This document shows positions 19,163-28,576 of a stretch of 64,000 bases of DNA, piece after piece. Numbering within the stretch: position 1 is the stretch's first letter; every line of letters begins with the position of its first letter. The position numbers and the translations under genes were made by a program. The notes under the pieces are model-generated. The model saw nothing but the letters and a program-made list of their open reading frames with translations. It ran no database searches and was not told the origin of the DNA. This DNA is from Pseudomonas trivialis (GTDB lineage Bacteria > Pseudomonadota > Gammaproteobacteria > Pseudomonadales > Pseudomonadaceae), in NCBI RefSeq assembly GCF_001439805.1, contig NZ_JYLK01000001.1, positions 434,001-498,000 of the forward strand, in the 5' to 3' direction.

Positions 19163-20077
19163 ATGCGTCGACTTGCCCGTCCCAAACCTGCTTTTTTCAT
19201 CCTGTTGTTGATCGCCCTAGTGGCCGGCGTGGTCGTCGCCCAGCAGTTTCGCCTGTTCGAACGGGCCTGGTTCAACTGGCAAGTGTGGCGCCAGCCGGTG
19301 GATCAGCGTTCCATCGGCCTGGCTGATTACCAGGTCACGCTGGAAGCGCAGAAAATCGAAGGCCTGGACGACGATGTCTCGGCGCTCACCTACGACCCGG
19401 TGCGCAAAAGCCTGTTTACCGTGACCAACAAAAACGCCGAACTGATCGAGCTGTCCCTGGACGGCAGGATCCTGCGGCGCATTGCGCTGGTGGGGTTTGG
19501 TGATGCCGAGGCGGTGGAGTTCATCAGCGACAACATCTATGTGATCAGCGATGAGCGCCAGCAACGGCTGATCAAGGTGCACGTGGACGATGACACGCAA
19601 TTTCTCGACGCGGCCGACGCCGAGCAAATGACCCTGGGCATGCACATGGGCAGCAACAAGGGCTTTGAAGGCCTGGCCTACGACTCGGTGGGCAAGCGCC
19701 TGTTCGTCGCCAAGGAGCGCGACCCGATGCTGATCTACGAGGTCCACGGCTTTCCCCATTTCAAAGCGGAAAAAACCTACTCGGTGCACGTGATCAATAA
19801 CCCCAAGCGCGATGCCGGGCTGTTCGTGCGCGACCTGTCGAGCCTGCAATACGACGAGCGCAGCGGCCATTTGCTGGCGCTGTCGGATGAGTCGTTTCTG
19901 GTGTTGGAACTGGATATCGACGGTCGCCCATTGAGCACCTTGTCGTTGCTCAATGGACGCCATGGCCTGAAGAAGCGTGTGCCGCAGGCCGAAGGAATCG
20001 CCATGGACGACCAGGGCAGCCTGTACCTGGTGAGCGAGCCAAACCTGTTTTATGTGTTCAAGAAACCGGACGCTTGA
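19163..20077 (+). CDS. SdiA-regulated domain-containing protein, paralog 2
   Basis: A 304-aa protein of the same build: membrane anchor AFFILLLIALVAGVVVAQQF, then the propeller-like domain with ALTYDPVRKSLFTVTNKN, EFISDNIYVISDERQQRL, LAYDSVGKRLFVAKERDP, LSSLQYDERSGHLLALSDES and EGIAMDDQGSLYLVSEPNLF. Nearly every blade motif aligns with the upstream gene, so the two arose by tandem duplication, but overall identity looks moderate, meaning an old event. ATG 19163 (MRRLARPKPA) is chosen because the anchor follows at once; the open frame extends upstream without a family-like sequence. Function unknown. Confidence 0.85.
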   Translation: MRRLARPKPAFFILLLIALVAGVVVAQQFRLFERAWFNWQVWRQPVDQRSIGLADYQVTLEAQKIEGLDDDVSALTYDPVRKSLFTVTNKNAELIELSLDGRILRRIALVGFGDAEAVEFISDNIYVISDERQQRLIKVHVDDDTQFLDAADAEQMTLGMHMGSNKGFEGLAYDSVGKRLFVAKERDPMLIYEVHGFPHFKAEKTYSVHVINNPKRDAGLFVRDLSSLQYDERSGHLLALSDESFLVLELDIDGRPLSTLSLLNGRHGLKKRVPQAEGIAMDDQGSLYLVSEPNLFYVFKKPDA

Positions 20078-20093
20078 ACCGCTGAAGATCCAA

Positions 20094-20118
20094 TGTGGGA
20101 GGGGGCTTGCTCCCACAG
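20094..20118. repeat. solo REP palindrome
   Basis: TGTGGGAGGGGGCTTGCTCCCACA lies between the convergent SdiA-regulated-domain and rpiA genes. No clear T-run follows, so a terminator role is uncertain. Confidence 0.75.
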
Positions 20119-20130
20119 TTAGCGACGGTG

Positions 20131-20802
20131 TCAGGCTTTGAGGGTTTTCACGCCTTCAGGAGTGCCGAGCAACAACACATCCGCCGGGCGAGCAGCGAAC
20201 AGGCCGTTGGTAACCACGCCGACAATGGCATTGATCTGCGTTTCCAGCGCCACCGGATCAGTGATCTGCATATTGAACACGTCAATGATGATGTTGCCGT
20301 TGTCGGTCAGCACGCCTTCGCGGTACACCGGGTCGCCGCCCAGCTTCACCAGCTCGCGGGCCACGTGGCTGCGGGCCATGGGGATCACCTCCACCGGCAG
20401 CGGGAAAGCGCCGAGCACCGGCACCAGCTTGCTGGCATCGGCGATACAGATAAAGGTGTTGGCCACGGCCGCGACGATCTTCTCGCGGGTCAGGGCTGCG
20501 CCGCCGCCCTTGATCAGGTTCAGGTGCTCGTCGCTCTCATCGGCGCCGTCGATGTAGAACTCCAGGTCGCTCACAGTGTTGAGTTCATACACGGGAATGC
20601 CATGGCCCTTGAGGCGCGCGGCGGTGGCTTCGGAGCTGGCCACGGCGCCGTCGAACGCGCCCTTGTGCAGGGCCAGCGCATCGATAAAGCAGTTGGCGGT
20701 GGAGCCGGTGCCGACACCGACGACGCTTTTGTCGTCGAGTCTGGGAAGGATTAAATCGACAGCGGCCTGGGCCACTGCCTGTTTGAGTTGATCCTGGGTC
20801 AT
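20131..20802 (-). CDS. rpiA: ribose-5-phosphate isomerase A
   Basis: A 223-aa cytoplasmic enzyme that interconverts ribose 5-phosphate and ribulose 5-phosphate in the pentose phosphate pathway. Signatures: [15 protein letters not shown] (phosphate loop), [20 protein letters not shown] (catalytic Asp region and Lys) and [18 protein letters not shown]. Full length. It is divergent from ilvA, the same arrangement as in P. aeruginosa. A GGAG lies just before the ATG. Confidence 0.97.
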   Translation of the reverse strand: MTQDQLKQAVAQAAVDLILPRLDDKSVVGVGTGSTANCFIDALALHKGAFDGAVASSEATAARLKGHGIPVYELNTVSDLEFYIDGADESDEHLNLIKGGGAALTREKIVAAVANTFICIADASKLVPVLGAFPLPVEVIPMARSHVARELVKLGGDPVYREGVLTDNGNIIIDVFNMQITDPVALETQINAIVGVVTNGLFAARPADVLLLGTPEGVKTLKA

Positions 20803-20939
20803 GCGGGCTCCGGAACGGGCGGGGAGTTATCGAGGGCGGCGAGTATAACCCAACAAAACCTCGGGATTCGTGTGGTCGTACGGCCAAAGGCCGGGTTAGA
20901 CTCACCGGTCCTGTCCCACTCGCCCAGTGATTGCCGCCG

Positions 20940-22454
20940 ATGCTTGAAGACTACGTCAAAAAGATCCTCACCTCGCGCGTTTACGACGTTGCCGTAGAAA
21001 CCCCGTTGCAGATCGCCCCGCAGCTTTGCGAACGCCTGGACAACAAGGTCTGGCTCAAACGCGAAGACTTGCAGCCGGTGTTTTCATTCAAGATTCGCGG
21101 CGCCTACAACAAGCTCACCCAGCTCAGCAGCGAGGAGCGCGCACGCGGCGTGGTCACCGCGTCGGCGGGCAACCACGCCCAGGGCCTGGCCCTGGCGGCC
21201 AAGGTGCTGGGGGTCAAAGCCACCATCGTGATGCCCAAGACTACGCCCGAGATCAAGGTCGAAGGCGTGCGCTCCCGGGGCGGTATCGTGGTGCTGCACG
21301 GCGACTCCTTCCCGGAGGCGCTGGCCTACTCGCTCAAGCTGGTCGACGAGCAAGGCTACGTCTACATCCACCCCTACGATGATCCGCACACCATTGCCGG
21401 GCAGGGCACCGTGGCGATGGAAATTCTGCGTCAGCACCCGGGGCCTCTGGACGCGATTTTCGTACCGGTGGGCGGCGGCGGGCTGATCGCCGGCATCGCG
21501 GCGTACGTGAAATACCTGCGCCCGGAGATCAAGGTCATCGGCGTCGAGCCGGACGATTCCAACTGCCTGCAAGAGGCCATGGCCGCCGGCGAACGCGTGG
21601 TGTTGCCGACCGTGGGGCTGTTTGCCGATGGCGTGGCGGTGGCGCAGATCGGCCATTACACCTTCGAGATCTGCAAGGATTATGTGGATGAAGTGATCAC
21701 CGTCAGCACCGATGAAATCTGCGCGGCGATCAAGGACATCTACGACGACACCCGCTCCATCACCGAGCCCGCCGGCGCACTGGGCGTGGCCGGCATCAAG
21801 AAATACGTGGAGACTCGCGGCGTCAGCGGGCAGACGTTCGTTGCCATCGACTCCGGCGCCAACGTCAATTTCGACCGCCTGCGCCATGTGGCCGAGCGCG
21901 CCGAACTGGGCGAGGGCCGCGAAGCCATTATCGCCGTGACCATCCCCGAACGGCCGGGCAGCTTCAAGGCGTTTTGCGAGGCTGTGGGCAAGCGCCAGAT
22001 CACCGAGTTCAACTACCGCTACCACTCCGGCCGCGAGGCGCACATCTTTGTCGGCGTGCAGACCCACCCAGACAACGACCCGCGCAGCGCACTGATTGCC
22101 AGCCTCACCCGGCAGGGTTTTCCGGTGGTGGACCTGACCGAAAACGAACTGGCCAAATTGCACATTCGCCATATGGTCGGCGGGCACGCGGCGCATGTCA
22201 GCAATGAGCTGGTGTTCCGTTTCGAGTTCCCGGAGCGGCCGGGGGCCTTGTTCAACTTCCTTAATAAACTGGGCGGGCGCTGGAACATCTCGATGTTTCA
22301 CTACCGTAACCATGGTGCGGCAGACGGCCGTGTGGTCGCCGGCCTGCAAGTACCGGCGGACGAACGTCACCTGGTGCCGGCGGCCCTAGAGGCGATTGGC
22401 TATCCGTACTGGGATGAAAGCGAGAACCCGGCCTACACACTCTTCCTCGGTTAG
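20940..22454 (+). CDS. ilvA: threonine ammonia-lyase, biosynthetic
   Basis: A 504-aa PLP enzyme that deaminates threonine to 2-oxobutanoate, the entry to isoleucine synthesis. The PLP lysine lies in VFSFKIRGAYNKL, the phosphate-binding loop is PVGGGGLIAGIAAYVK, and ASAGNHAQGLALAAK is the conserved Asn loop. The tail from about 325 holds two ACT-like domains (EAIIAVTIPERPGSFKAFC, ELVFRFEFPERPGALFNFL), which mark the feedback-inhibited biosynthetic form. ATG 20940 (MLEDYVKKIL) is preferred to a TTG nine bases earlier. It starts 137 nt from the divergent rpiA. Confidence 0.96.
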   Translation: MLEDYVKKILTSRVYDVAVETPLQIAPQLCERLDNKVWLKREDLQPVFSFKIRGAYNKLTQLSSEERARGVVTASAGNHAQGLALAAKVLGVKATIVMPKTTPEIKVEGVRSRGGIVVLHGDSFPEALAYSLKLVDEQGYVYIHPYDDPHTIAGQGTVAMEILRQHPGPLDAIFVPVGGGGLIAGIAAYVKYLRPEIKVIGVEPDDSNCLQEAMAAGERVVLPTVGLFADGVAVAQIGHYTFEICKDYVDEVITVSTDEICAAIKDIYDDTRSITEPAGALGVAGIKKYVETRGVSGQTFVAIDSGANVNFDRLRHVAERAELGEGREAIIAVTIPERPGSFKAFCEAVGKRQITEFNYRYHSGREAHIFVGVQTHPDNDPRSALIASLTRQGFPVVDLTENELAKLHIRHMVGGHAAHVSNELVFRFEFPERPGALFNFLNKLGGRWNISMFHYRNHGAADGRVVAGLQVPADERHLVPAALEAIGYPYWDESENPAYTLFLG

Positions 22455-22494
22455 CGGCTACGCTGCAGGCGCGACCTTTTAAGGAATACGAGCG

Positions 22495-22908
22495 ATGGAA
22501 ACCCTGATCACCCTGAAAGTTATCCACATTGCTGCCACGGTATTGCTGTTGCTCAGCGGTATTGGCCTGGCGCTGCTGGCCTGGCGCAAACGCAGCGCAG
22601 GCCCGGCGGTGACCCTGCAGCGCCCGTGGGTGTTTGTATGGTTATTGATGGGTGTGTGCGTGGTGAGCATGCCGTTCACCGGCTGGTGGCTGGCACACTT
22701 GACGGGTTGGCCGCTGGGGCAAACCTGGATTCTGGGCTCGAGTATTGTGTATACCGTGGCCGCGCTGGCCTGGTTCTGGCTGGTGGCGCGGCTCAATCGC
22801 CTGCGCAGGGGCGAGGGTGGCAGCCTGAACGTTACGCGGGTGCTGGCAGTGGTCAGCCTGGCGGGGTTTGTGGTGATTGCCGGGTTGATGGGGGCCAAGC
22901 CGGTTTGA
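22495..22908 (+). CDS. DUF2269 family inner-membrane protein
   Basis: A 137-aa protein with four membrane helices: HIAATVLLLLSGIGLALLAW, WVFVWLLMGVCVVSMPFTGW, SSIVYTVAALAWFWLVARL and VLAVVSLAGFVVIAGLMGAK. The opening LKVIHIAATVLLLLSG is typical of DUF2269. Function unknown. It lies 40 nt after ilvA on the same strand, so read-through from ilvA is possible. Confidence 0.8.
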   Translation: METLITLKVIHIAATVLLLLSGIGLALLAWRKRSAGPAVTLQRPWVFVWLLMGVCVVSMPFTGWWLAHLTGWPLGQTWILGSSIVYTVAALAWFWLVARLNRLRRGEGGSLNVTRVLAVVSLAGFVVIAGLMGAKPV

Positions 22909-22915
22909 GCTTTTT

Positions 22916-23099
22916 TGTGGCGAGCGGGCTTGCCCTAATGCCGTTCAGTTAAGCGCAGATTCCCTGTGGCGAGCAGGCTTGTCCTGCGTTGGGCTGCGCA
23001 GCAGCCCCAAAACCAGGCGCTGAGGCGTATCAGGTACACCGCATTTTGCTGGATTGGGGGCGCTTCGCACCCCAACGCAGGGCAAGCCTGCTCGCCACA
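22916..23099. repeat. 135-bp inverted-repeat element, copy C, with an extra solo end
   Basis: The element is 22965-23099: TGTGGCGAGCAGGCTTGTCC at the left and GGGCAAGCCTGCTCGCCACA at the right, with the same interior and orientation as copy A. The changes GAGCAGG/CCTGCTC are compensatory, so the arm pairing is preserved. A separate solo left end (TGTGGCGAGCGGGCTTGCCC) lies at 22916-22935. It fills the space between the DUF2269 gene and the convergent HAD gene. Confidence 0.88.
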
Positions 23100-23108
23100 G
23101 GAGCCATA

Positions 23109-23765
23109 TCAGCCGCGCAAGGTAATCACCGGCCAGCCACGCTTCTCGGCCTCAGCCCGCAGATTCGGGTCCGGGTCTACCGCCACCGGGTGTGTCACCT
23201 GCTCCAGCAACGGCAAATCATTCATCGAGTCACTGTAGAAATAGCTGTCTTCCAGGCTGTAGCCGGTCTCTTCCAGCCAACGGTCCAAACGCGTCACCTT
23301 GCCTTCGCGAAAGCACGGTATGTCGGTGCTGCGCCCGGTATAACGCCCATCAACCTCTTCGCATTCAGTAGCGATCAGCGTCTCGACCCCCAGCCGTTCG
23401 GCAATCGGCGCAGTGACGAAGCGGTTGGTCGCGGTGATGATCACCAGCTTGTCGCCGGCGGCGCGGTGCCTGGCCAGCAGCTGTTGCGCCAGCGGCAGCA
23501 TCAGTGGCGTGATGCAGTCGCGCATGAAGTCGCGGTGCCATTCGTCCAACCGGGCCCGCTCGGTACGGCCGAGGATTTCCAGGCTGAAGTTCAGGTAGGC
23601 GGCATTGTCGAGTCGCCCGGCCAGGTAGTCCTGATAGAACTCGTCGTTACGCGCTTTGTAGGCCACTGCGTCGAGAATCCCGCGCTCGCACAGGTAATCG
23701 CCCCAGGCGTGGTCGCTGTCACCGCCGAGGAGGGTGTTGTCCAAGTCGAATAAAGCCAGGCGCAT
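23109..23765 (-). CDS. HAD-IB family phosphatase, probable histidinol-phosphatase
   Basis: A 218-aa HAD hydrolase of the SerB-like subfamily IB. Motif I is FDLDNTL (nucleophile Asp8, acid Asp10), motif [10 protein letters not shown] and motif [14 protein letters not shown]. The insertion between motifs I and II is the helical cap. P. aeruginosa PA0335, at the same place beside rppH-ptsP, has been reported to be the histidinol-phosphate phosphatase of histidine synthesis; the function here follows from position and length. The substrate is not readable from motifs alone. Divergent from rppH. Confidence 0.82.
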   Translation of the reverse strand: MRLALFDLDNTLLGGDSDHAWGDYLCERGILDAVAYKARNDEFYQDYLAGRLDNAAYLNFSLEILGRTERARLDEWHRDFMRDCITPLMLPLAQQLLARHRAAGDKLVIITATNRFVTAPIAERLGVETLIATECEEVDGRYTGRSTDIPCFREGKVTRLDRWLEETGYSLEDSYFYSDSMNDLPLLEQVTHPVAVDPDPNLRAEAEKRGWPVITLRG

Positions 23766-23908
23766 TGCGGTTACTCGCTGAAAAGTCTGTAAAAAGGCGT
23801 CCAGAATACGGACTTTTCACAAGAGTGCACATAAGCTAAGAAGCCTCGTTGCCGCTTGATCAACCTTTGTGGAACAATGCGGCGACATGCGTTTGCGAGG
23901 TTGTTGCC

Positions 23909-24388
23909 GTGATCGACCCCGATGGTTTCCGTCCTAATGTCGGGATCATTCTTACGAATGATGCCGGACAGGTGCTATGGGCTCGCCGAATCAACCAGGA
24001 TGCCTGGCAGTTTCCTCAAGGCGGAATCAACCCCGACGAATCCCCTGAAGACGCCTTGTACCGTGAGTTGAACGAAGAAGTGGGCCTTGAACGCGAAGAT
24101 GTGCAAATTCTGGCCTGCACCCGTGGCTGGTTGCGCTATCGTTTGCCGCAACGCCTGGTGCGTACCCACAGCCAGCCGCTGTGCATCGGCCAGAAGCAGA
24201 AATGGTTTCTTTTGCGCCTGATCTCCAACGAGCAGCGGGTGCGGATGGATTTGACCGGTAAACCGGAGTTCGATGGCTGGCGCTGGGTCAGCTATTGGTA
24301 CCCGTTGGGCCAGGTGGTGACATTCAAGCGCGAAGTGTATCGTCGCGCGCTCAAAGAGCTTGCCCCGCGCCTTTTATCGCGCGACTGA
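23909..24388 (+). CDS. rppH: RNA pyrophosphohydrolase (Nudix)
   Basis: A 159-aa Nudix hydrolase that removes pyrophosphate from the 5' end of triphosphorylated RNA and so starts mRNA decay. The Nudix box begins [14 protein letters not shown] and continues [16 protein letters not shown]-like WQFPQGG and the terminal [13 protein letters not shown] [12 protein letters not shown] match RppH/NudH. The start is GTG 23909 ([15 protein letters not shown]), supported by GAGG upstream; 20 more codons are open but unlike the family. It lies 22 nt before ptsP, an arrangement conserved in gammaproteobacteria. Confidence 0.96.
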   Translation: MIDPDGFRPNVGIILTNDAGQVLWARRINQDAWQFPQGGINPDESPEDALYRELNEEVGLEREDVQILACTRGWLRYRLPQRLVRTHSQPLCIGQKQKWFLLRLISNEQRVRMDLTGKPEFDGWRWVSYWYPLGQVVTFKREVYRRALKELAPRLLSRD

Positions 24389-24410
24389 CGACGGAGTTCG
24401 ACCCCGAGCC

Positions 24411-26690
24411 ATGCTCAATACGCTGCGCAAGATCGTCCAGGAAGTTAACTCCGCCAAGGATCTCAAGGCGGCGTTGGGGATTATTGTGTTGCGCGTCAAG
24501 GAAGCCATGGGCAGCCAGGTCTGCTCGGTCTACCTGCTGGACCCCGAGACCAACCGTTTTGTGCTGATGGCCACCGAGGGTCTGAACAAGCGCTCCATCG
24601 GCAAGGTCAGCATGGCGCCCAACGAGGGTCTGGTGGGTCTGGTGGGCACGCGTGAAGAACCGCTCAACCTTGAACATGCAGCCGATCACCCCCGTTACCG
24701 CTACTTTGCCGAAACCGGCGAAGAGCGCTACGCGTCCTTCCTCGGCGCACCGATCATTCACCACCGCCGCGTCGTCGGCGTGTTGGTCATCCAGCAAAAA
24801 GAGCGTCGTCAGTTCGACGAGGGTGAAGAAGCCTTCCTCGTGACCATGAGCGCGCAGCTCGCCGGGGTTATCGCCCACGCCGAAGCGACGGGCTCGATTC
24901 GCGGCCTGGGCCGTGAGGGCAAGGGTATCCAGGAGGCCAAGTTCATTGGCGTGCCGGGTTCGCCGGGCGCAGCGGTCGGTACGGCCGTGGTCATGTTGCC
25001 GCCGGCCGACCTCGATGTGGTGCCGGACAAGACCGTCAAGGACATTGACGCCGAAATCAAACTGTTCAAGACCGCCCTGGAAGGCGTGCGCGCCGACATG
25101 CGCAACCTGTCGACCAAGCTGGCCACCCAGCTGCGCCCCGAAGAGCGCGCGCTGTTCGACGTGTACCAGATGATGCTCGACGACGCGTCCCTGGGTAACG
25201 AAGTCAAGACCGTGATCAAGACCGGCCAGTGGGCCCAGGGCGCCCTGCGTCAGGTGGTCACCGATCACGTCAACCGTTTCGAATTGATGGACGACGCCTA
25301 CCTGCGTGAACGCGCCTCGGATGTGCGCGACCTCGGTCGCCGTCTGTTGGCCTACCTGCAGGAAGACCGCACCACCAACCTGGTCTACCCCGACAACACC
25401 ATCCTGATCAGTGAAGAACTGACCGCCACCATGCTCGGCGAAGTGCCGGAGGGCAAGTTGGTGGGCCTGGTGTCGGTATTGGGTTCGGGTAACTCCCACG
25501 TCGCGATTCTGGCTCGGGCCATGGGCATCCCGACGGTGATGGGCCTGGTGGAACTGCCGTATTCCAAAGTCGACGGCATCGACATGATCGTCGATGGCCA
25601 TCGTGGTGAAGTTTTCACCAACCCCAGCGAGCTGCTGCGCAAGCAGTACGCCGAGGTGGTGGAGGAAGAGAAACAGCTGGCCCTGGGCCTCGATTCGCTG
25701 CGCGAACTGCCCTGCGTGACCCTCGACGGCCACCGCGTGCCGCTGCTGGTGAACACCGGGCTGCTGGCCGACGTTGCCCGCGCGCAACAGCGCGGTGCCG
25801 AAGGCGTCGGGCTGTACCGCACCGAAGTGCCGTTCATGATCAACCAGCGATTCCCGAGCGAGAAGGAACAGCTGGCGATCTACCGTGAGCAATTGCAGGC
25901 GTTCCACCCGTTGCCGGTGACCATGCGCAGCCTCGATATCGGCGGCGATAAATCCCTGTCGTATTTCCCCATCAAGGAAGACAACCCCTTCCTCGGTTGG
26001 CGCGGCATCCGCGTGACCCTCGACCACCCGGAAATCTTCCTGGTGCAGACCCGCGCCATGCTCAAGGCCAGCGAAGGTCTGAACAACCTGCGCATCCTGC
26101 TGCCGATGATCTCCGGCACCCACGAGCTGGAAGAGGCGCTGCACCTGATCCACCGCGCCTGGGGCGAAGTGCGCGACGAAGGTTCGGACGTGCCGATGCC
26201 GCCGATTGGCGTGATGATCGAAATCCCGGCGGCGGTGTACCAGGCCAAGGAGCTGGCGCGGCAAGTGGACTTCCTGTCGGTCGGCTCCAACGACCTCACC
26301 CAATACCTGCTGGCCGTGGACCGCAACAACCCGCGCGTGGCCGACCTCTACGACTACCTGCACCCGGCAGTGCTGCAAGCCCTGCAACATGTGGTGCGCG
26401 ACGCCCATGCCGAAGGCAAGCCGGTGAGTATCTGTGGCGAAATGGCCGGCGACCCGGCAGCGGCGGTGCTGCTGATGGCGATGGGCTTTGACAGCCTGTC
26501 GATGAACGCCACCAACTTGCCGAAGGTGAAGTGGATGCTGCGTCAGGTGGAGCTGGGCATGGCCAAGGAGCTGCTGGCCACGTTGATGACCATCGACAAC
26601 CCGCAAGTTATCCACAGCTCGCTGCAACTGGCGCTGAAAAACCTGGGGCTGACGCGGATGATCAACCCGGGTTCTGCCAAGACGCTCTGA
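24411..26690 (+). CDS. ptsP: phosphoenolpyruvate-protein phosphotransferase PtsP (EI-Ntr)
   Basis: A 759-aa cytoplasmic kinase that starts the nitrogen-type PTS, passing phosphate from PEP to NPr (PtsO) and then PtsN. Domains in order: GAF sensor (about 1-165), linker and PEP-N HPr-binding domain (170-300), phosphohistidine domain with the active His in GSGNSHVAILARAMG, and the PEP-binding barrel with SLDIGGDKSLSYFP, MIEIPAAV and the catalytic Cys in SICGEMAGDP. ATG 24411 gives MLNTLRKIVQEVNSAKDLK, the usual start. Downstream of rppH and probably co-transcribed. All key residues are present. Confidence 0.96.
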   Translation: MLNTLRKIVQEVNSAKDLKAALGIIVLRVKEAMGSQVCSVYLLDPETNRFVLMATEGLNKRSIGKVSMAPNEGLVGLVGTREEPLNLEHAADHPRYRYFAETGEERYASFLGAPIIHHRRVVGVLVIQQKERRQFDEGEEAFLVTMSAQLAGVIAHAEATGSIRGLGREGKGIQEAKFIGVPGSPGAAVGTAVVMLPPADLDVVPDKTVKDIDAEIKLFKTALEGVRADMRNLSTKLATQLRPEERALFDVYQMMLDDASLGNEVKTVIKTGQWAQGALRQVVTDHVNRFELMDDAYLRERASDVRDLGRRLLAYLQEDRTTNLVYPDNTILISEELTATMLGEVPEGKLVGLVSVLGSGNSHVAILARAMGIPTVMGLVELPYSKVDGIDMIVDGHRGEVFTNPSELLRKQYAEVVEEEKQLALGLDSLRELPCVTLDGHRVPLLVNTGLLADVARAQQRGAEGVGLYRTEVPFMINQRFPSEKEQLAIYREQLQAFHPLPVTMRSLDIGGDKSLSYFPIKEDNPFLGWRGIRVTLDHPEIFLVQTRAMLKASEGLNNLRILLPMISGTHELEEALHLIHRAWGEVRDEGSDVPMPPIGVMIEIPAAVYQAKELARQVDFLSVGSNDLTQYLLAVDRNNPRVADLYDYLHPAVLQALQHVVRDAHAEGKPVSICGEMAGDPAAAVLLMAMGFDSLSMNATNLPKVKWMLRQVELGMAKELLATLMTIDNPQVIHSSLQLALKNLGLTRMINPGSAKTL

Positions 26691-26706
26691 ATGCTGCAGA
26701 CGATCC

Positions 26707-26739
26707 AAATGTGAGAGGGAGCAAGCCCCCTCCCATATT
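26707..26739. repeat. REP palindrome after ptsP
   Basis: AATGTGAGAGGGAGCAAGCC continues CCCTCCCATATT, an imperfect inverted repeat between the convergent ptsP and NRDE genes. A T-rich stretch follows shortly (CTGTTTTGG), so partial terminator activity is possible. Confidence 0.7.
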
Positions 26740-26754
26740 GAATCTGTTTTGGGA

Positions 26755-27501
26755 TTAGAGGTTGAGTTCGATTTCACCCAACCGCCCACCCTGCGGCCCG
26801 AAACTGCGCTCTACCATGCGCCGCGTACCGTCGGCATTCACAATCAGCGCCGTACTCACCCGCGTTCCGTAACTGGCGCTGGCGATGAACACGCTGGATA
26901 ACAGACTCTCGGTGGCCAACCCCACGCCGGTATCCGGCAACTGCGCAAACGGTGCGGTCTGCGGGTCGCTCATGATCGCCAGCAAGGCGTGCGGCTGTGG
27001 GTCTTCCAGCAACTCGCCCAGCGCCGCCCTGGCCTTGAGCAACTTCGGCCAGGGTGTGTCCAGGCCGGCATTGGACAAGCCATAAACCCCAGGCTTCAAA
27101 CGGGTTGGCTGGCTCTCGTTGGCGTTGTAGTGCCACATCTCGTCCCGCGTACCCAGCAGCAGGTTAAACCCGGCGTATTCAATCGAACGGCCATTAACTT
27201 CGGCCAAATATTGGTCAATGGGCTGCGAACCACTGAGAAACCGTGCCACCAGCTCACCGCGTGAGGTGCGTGCCGGTGGCTGGTGCGGCTCGCGGATATT
27301 GGTCAGGGCGGCAAAGCGCCCGTCGGCACTGATTCCCAGCCAGGTGCCACCGGCTTCCTGGTCACGGCCGGCGTAAACATCAGGCGCGTCCGGCCATTGG
27401 GCCAGCGGCAGCGTGGGGCGTGCGTAGAACTCGTCGCGGTTGGCCGCGACGATCAGCGGCTGGGCATGGCCCGGCCGCCAAGCGAAGACAATCAGGCACA
27501 T
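26755..27501 (-). CDS. NRDE/TANGO2 family protein
   Basis: A 248-aa protein that starts MCLIVFAWRPGHAQPLIVAANRDE. The N-terminal Cys2 and the NRDE motif (about residues 22-25) define the NRDE/TANGO2 family, whose fold resembles N-terminal-nucleophile hydrolases with Cys2 as possible nucleophile. GGTWLGISADGRFAALTN is the second signature. Human TANGO2 has been linked to heme and lipid handling, but the bacterial role is unsettled. ATG 27501 is chosen because Cys must follow the initiator Met; AGGGA lies upstream. Divergent from lgt. Confidence 0.88.
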   Translation of the reverse strand: MCLIVFAWRPGHAQPLIVAANRDEFYARPTLPLAQWPDAPDVYAGRDQEAGGTWLGISADGRFAALTNIREPHQPPARTSRGELVARFLSGSQPIDQYLAEVNGRSIEYAGFNLLLGTRDEMWHYNANESQPTRLKPGVYGLSNAGLDTPWPKLLKARAALGELLEDPQPHALLAIMSDPQTAPFAQLPDTGVGLATESLLSSVFIASASYGTRVSTALIVNADGTRRMVERSFGPQGGRLGEIELNL

Positions 27502-27716
27502 CGGGTGATTCCCTGTTGTGTTTTTTGCCACTCTACCCACACAACCGCAGGCGTTCCATGACAACGCAGTTGGGCCGCGCACCTTCCATCCGTTAACATG
27601 CCGGGCTGTTTGGTTGTATGTGAACTTCCTGATTGATCTGGCCGCTGTAACGCAGGCTTAATCGCGCATCGGCATGGTCCGGTGCGTCATGACTAACTGT
27701 TTAACGAGGAGTCGCA

Positions 27717-28529
27717 ATGCTGCCTTACCCGCAGATCGACCCGGTGGCCCTGGCCATTGGTCCGCTGAAAATCCACTGGTACGGGTTGATGTACCTGGTC
27801 GGCATCGGCGGTGCCTGGTTCCTGGCGTCCCGGCGCCTGAACCGCTTCGACCCGACCTGGACCAAGGAAAAGCTCTCCGACCTGATCTTCTGGTTGTCGA
27901 TGGGCGTGATCGTTGGCGGGCGACTGGGCTATGTGTTGTTCTACGATCTGCCGGCGTACGTCGCCAACCCGACGCTGATCTTCGAGGTGTGGAAGGGCGG
28001 CATGGCGTTCCACGGCGGCTTTATCGGCGTGATGATCGCCGCCTGGTGGTTTGGCCGCCGCAACGGCAAGTCGTTTTTCCAACTGATGGACTTTATCGCG
28101 CCGATGGTGCCGATTGGCCTGGGCGCCGGGCGCATTGGCAACTTCATCAACGCCGAGTTGTGGGGCAAGCCGACCGACGTGCCGTGGGCCATGGTGTTCC
28201 CGCCGTTCAGCGACCCGGCGCAACTGCCGCGCCACCCGTCGCAGTTGTACCAGTTCGCGTTGGAAGGTGTGGCACTGTTCCTTATCCTTTATATCTTTTC
28301 GCGCAAGCCACGCCCGACCATGGCCGTTTCGGGGATGTTCGCGCTGTTCTACGGGATCTTCCGCTTCATCGTCGAGTTCGTGCGGGTGCCGGACGCCCAG
28401 TTGGGCTACCTGGCGTGGGGCTGGTTGACCATGGGGCAAGTGCTGAGCCTGCCGATGATCATCGCCGGCCTGGGCATGCTGTGGTGGGCCTACAATCGCC
28501 CGCAAGGCATCAAGAACGCCGCGCTTTAA
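27717..28529 (+). CDS. lgt: prolipoprotein diacylglyceryl transferase
   Basis: A 270-aa inner-membrane enzyme that moves diacylglycerol from phosphatidylglycerol to the lipobox Cys of prolipoproteins. Seven or so membrane helices; signatures are KIHWYG at the start, [20 protein letters not shown], the Lgt motif [13 protein letters not shown] with the essential Arg, and [13 protein letters not shown]. The ATG has GAGGAG upstream. It lies 47 nt before thyA; the lgt-thyA order is widely conserved. Confidence 0.97.
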   Translation: MLPYPQIDPVALAIGPLKIHWYGLMYLVGIGGAWFLASRRLNRFDPTWTKEKLSDLIFWLSMGVIVGGRLGYVLFYDLPAYVANPTLIFEVWKGGMAFHGGFIGVMIAAWWFGRRNGKSFFQLMDFIAPMVPIGLGAGRIGNFINAELWGKPTDVPWAMVFPPFSDPAQLPRHPSQLYQFALEGVALFLILYIFSRKPRPTMAVSGMFALFYGIFRFIVEFVRVPDAQLGYLAWGWLTMGQVLSLPMIIAGLGMLWWAYNRPQGIKNAAL

Positions 28530-28576
28530 ATACGAATGCCGAGGCGCGCCTCGGCTTCAACGATACAGGTAAGCAC

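Noticed and set aside
22966..23238. Apparent small proteins encoded within the 135-bp repeats
   Set aside because: Frames run through inverted-repeat DNA and into flanking genes; the same false frame recurs at each copy and has no start site.
24351..26789. An 812-codon open frame antisense to ptsP
   Set aside because: Same codon-bias artefact; His/Gln/Val-rich and without motifs, whereas ptsP has all catalytic residues.
27674..28576. An upstream in-frame extension of thyA running through lgt
   Set aside because: The extension is lgt read out of frame; thyA homology begins at [10 protein letters not shown] (28577).
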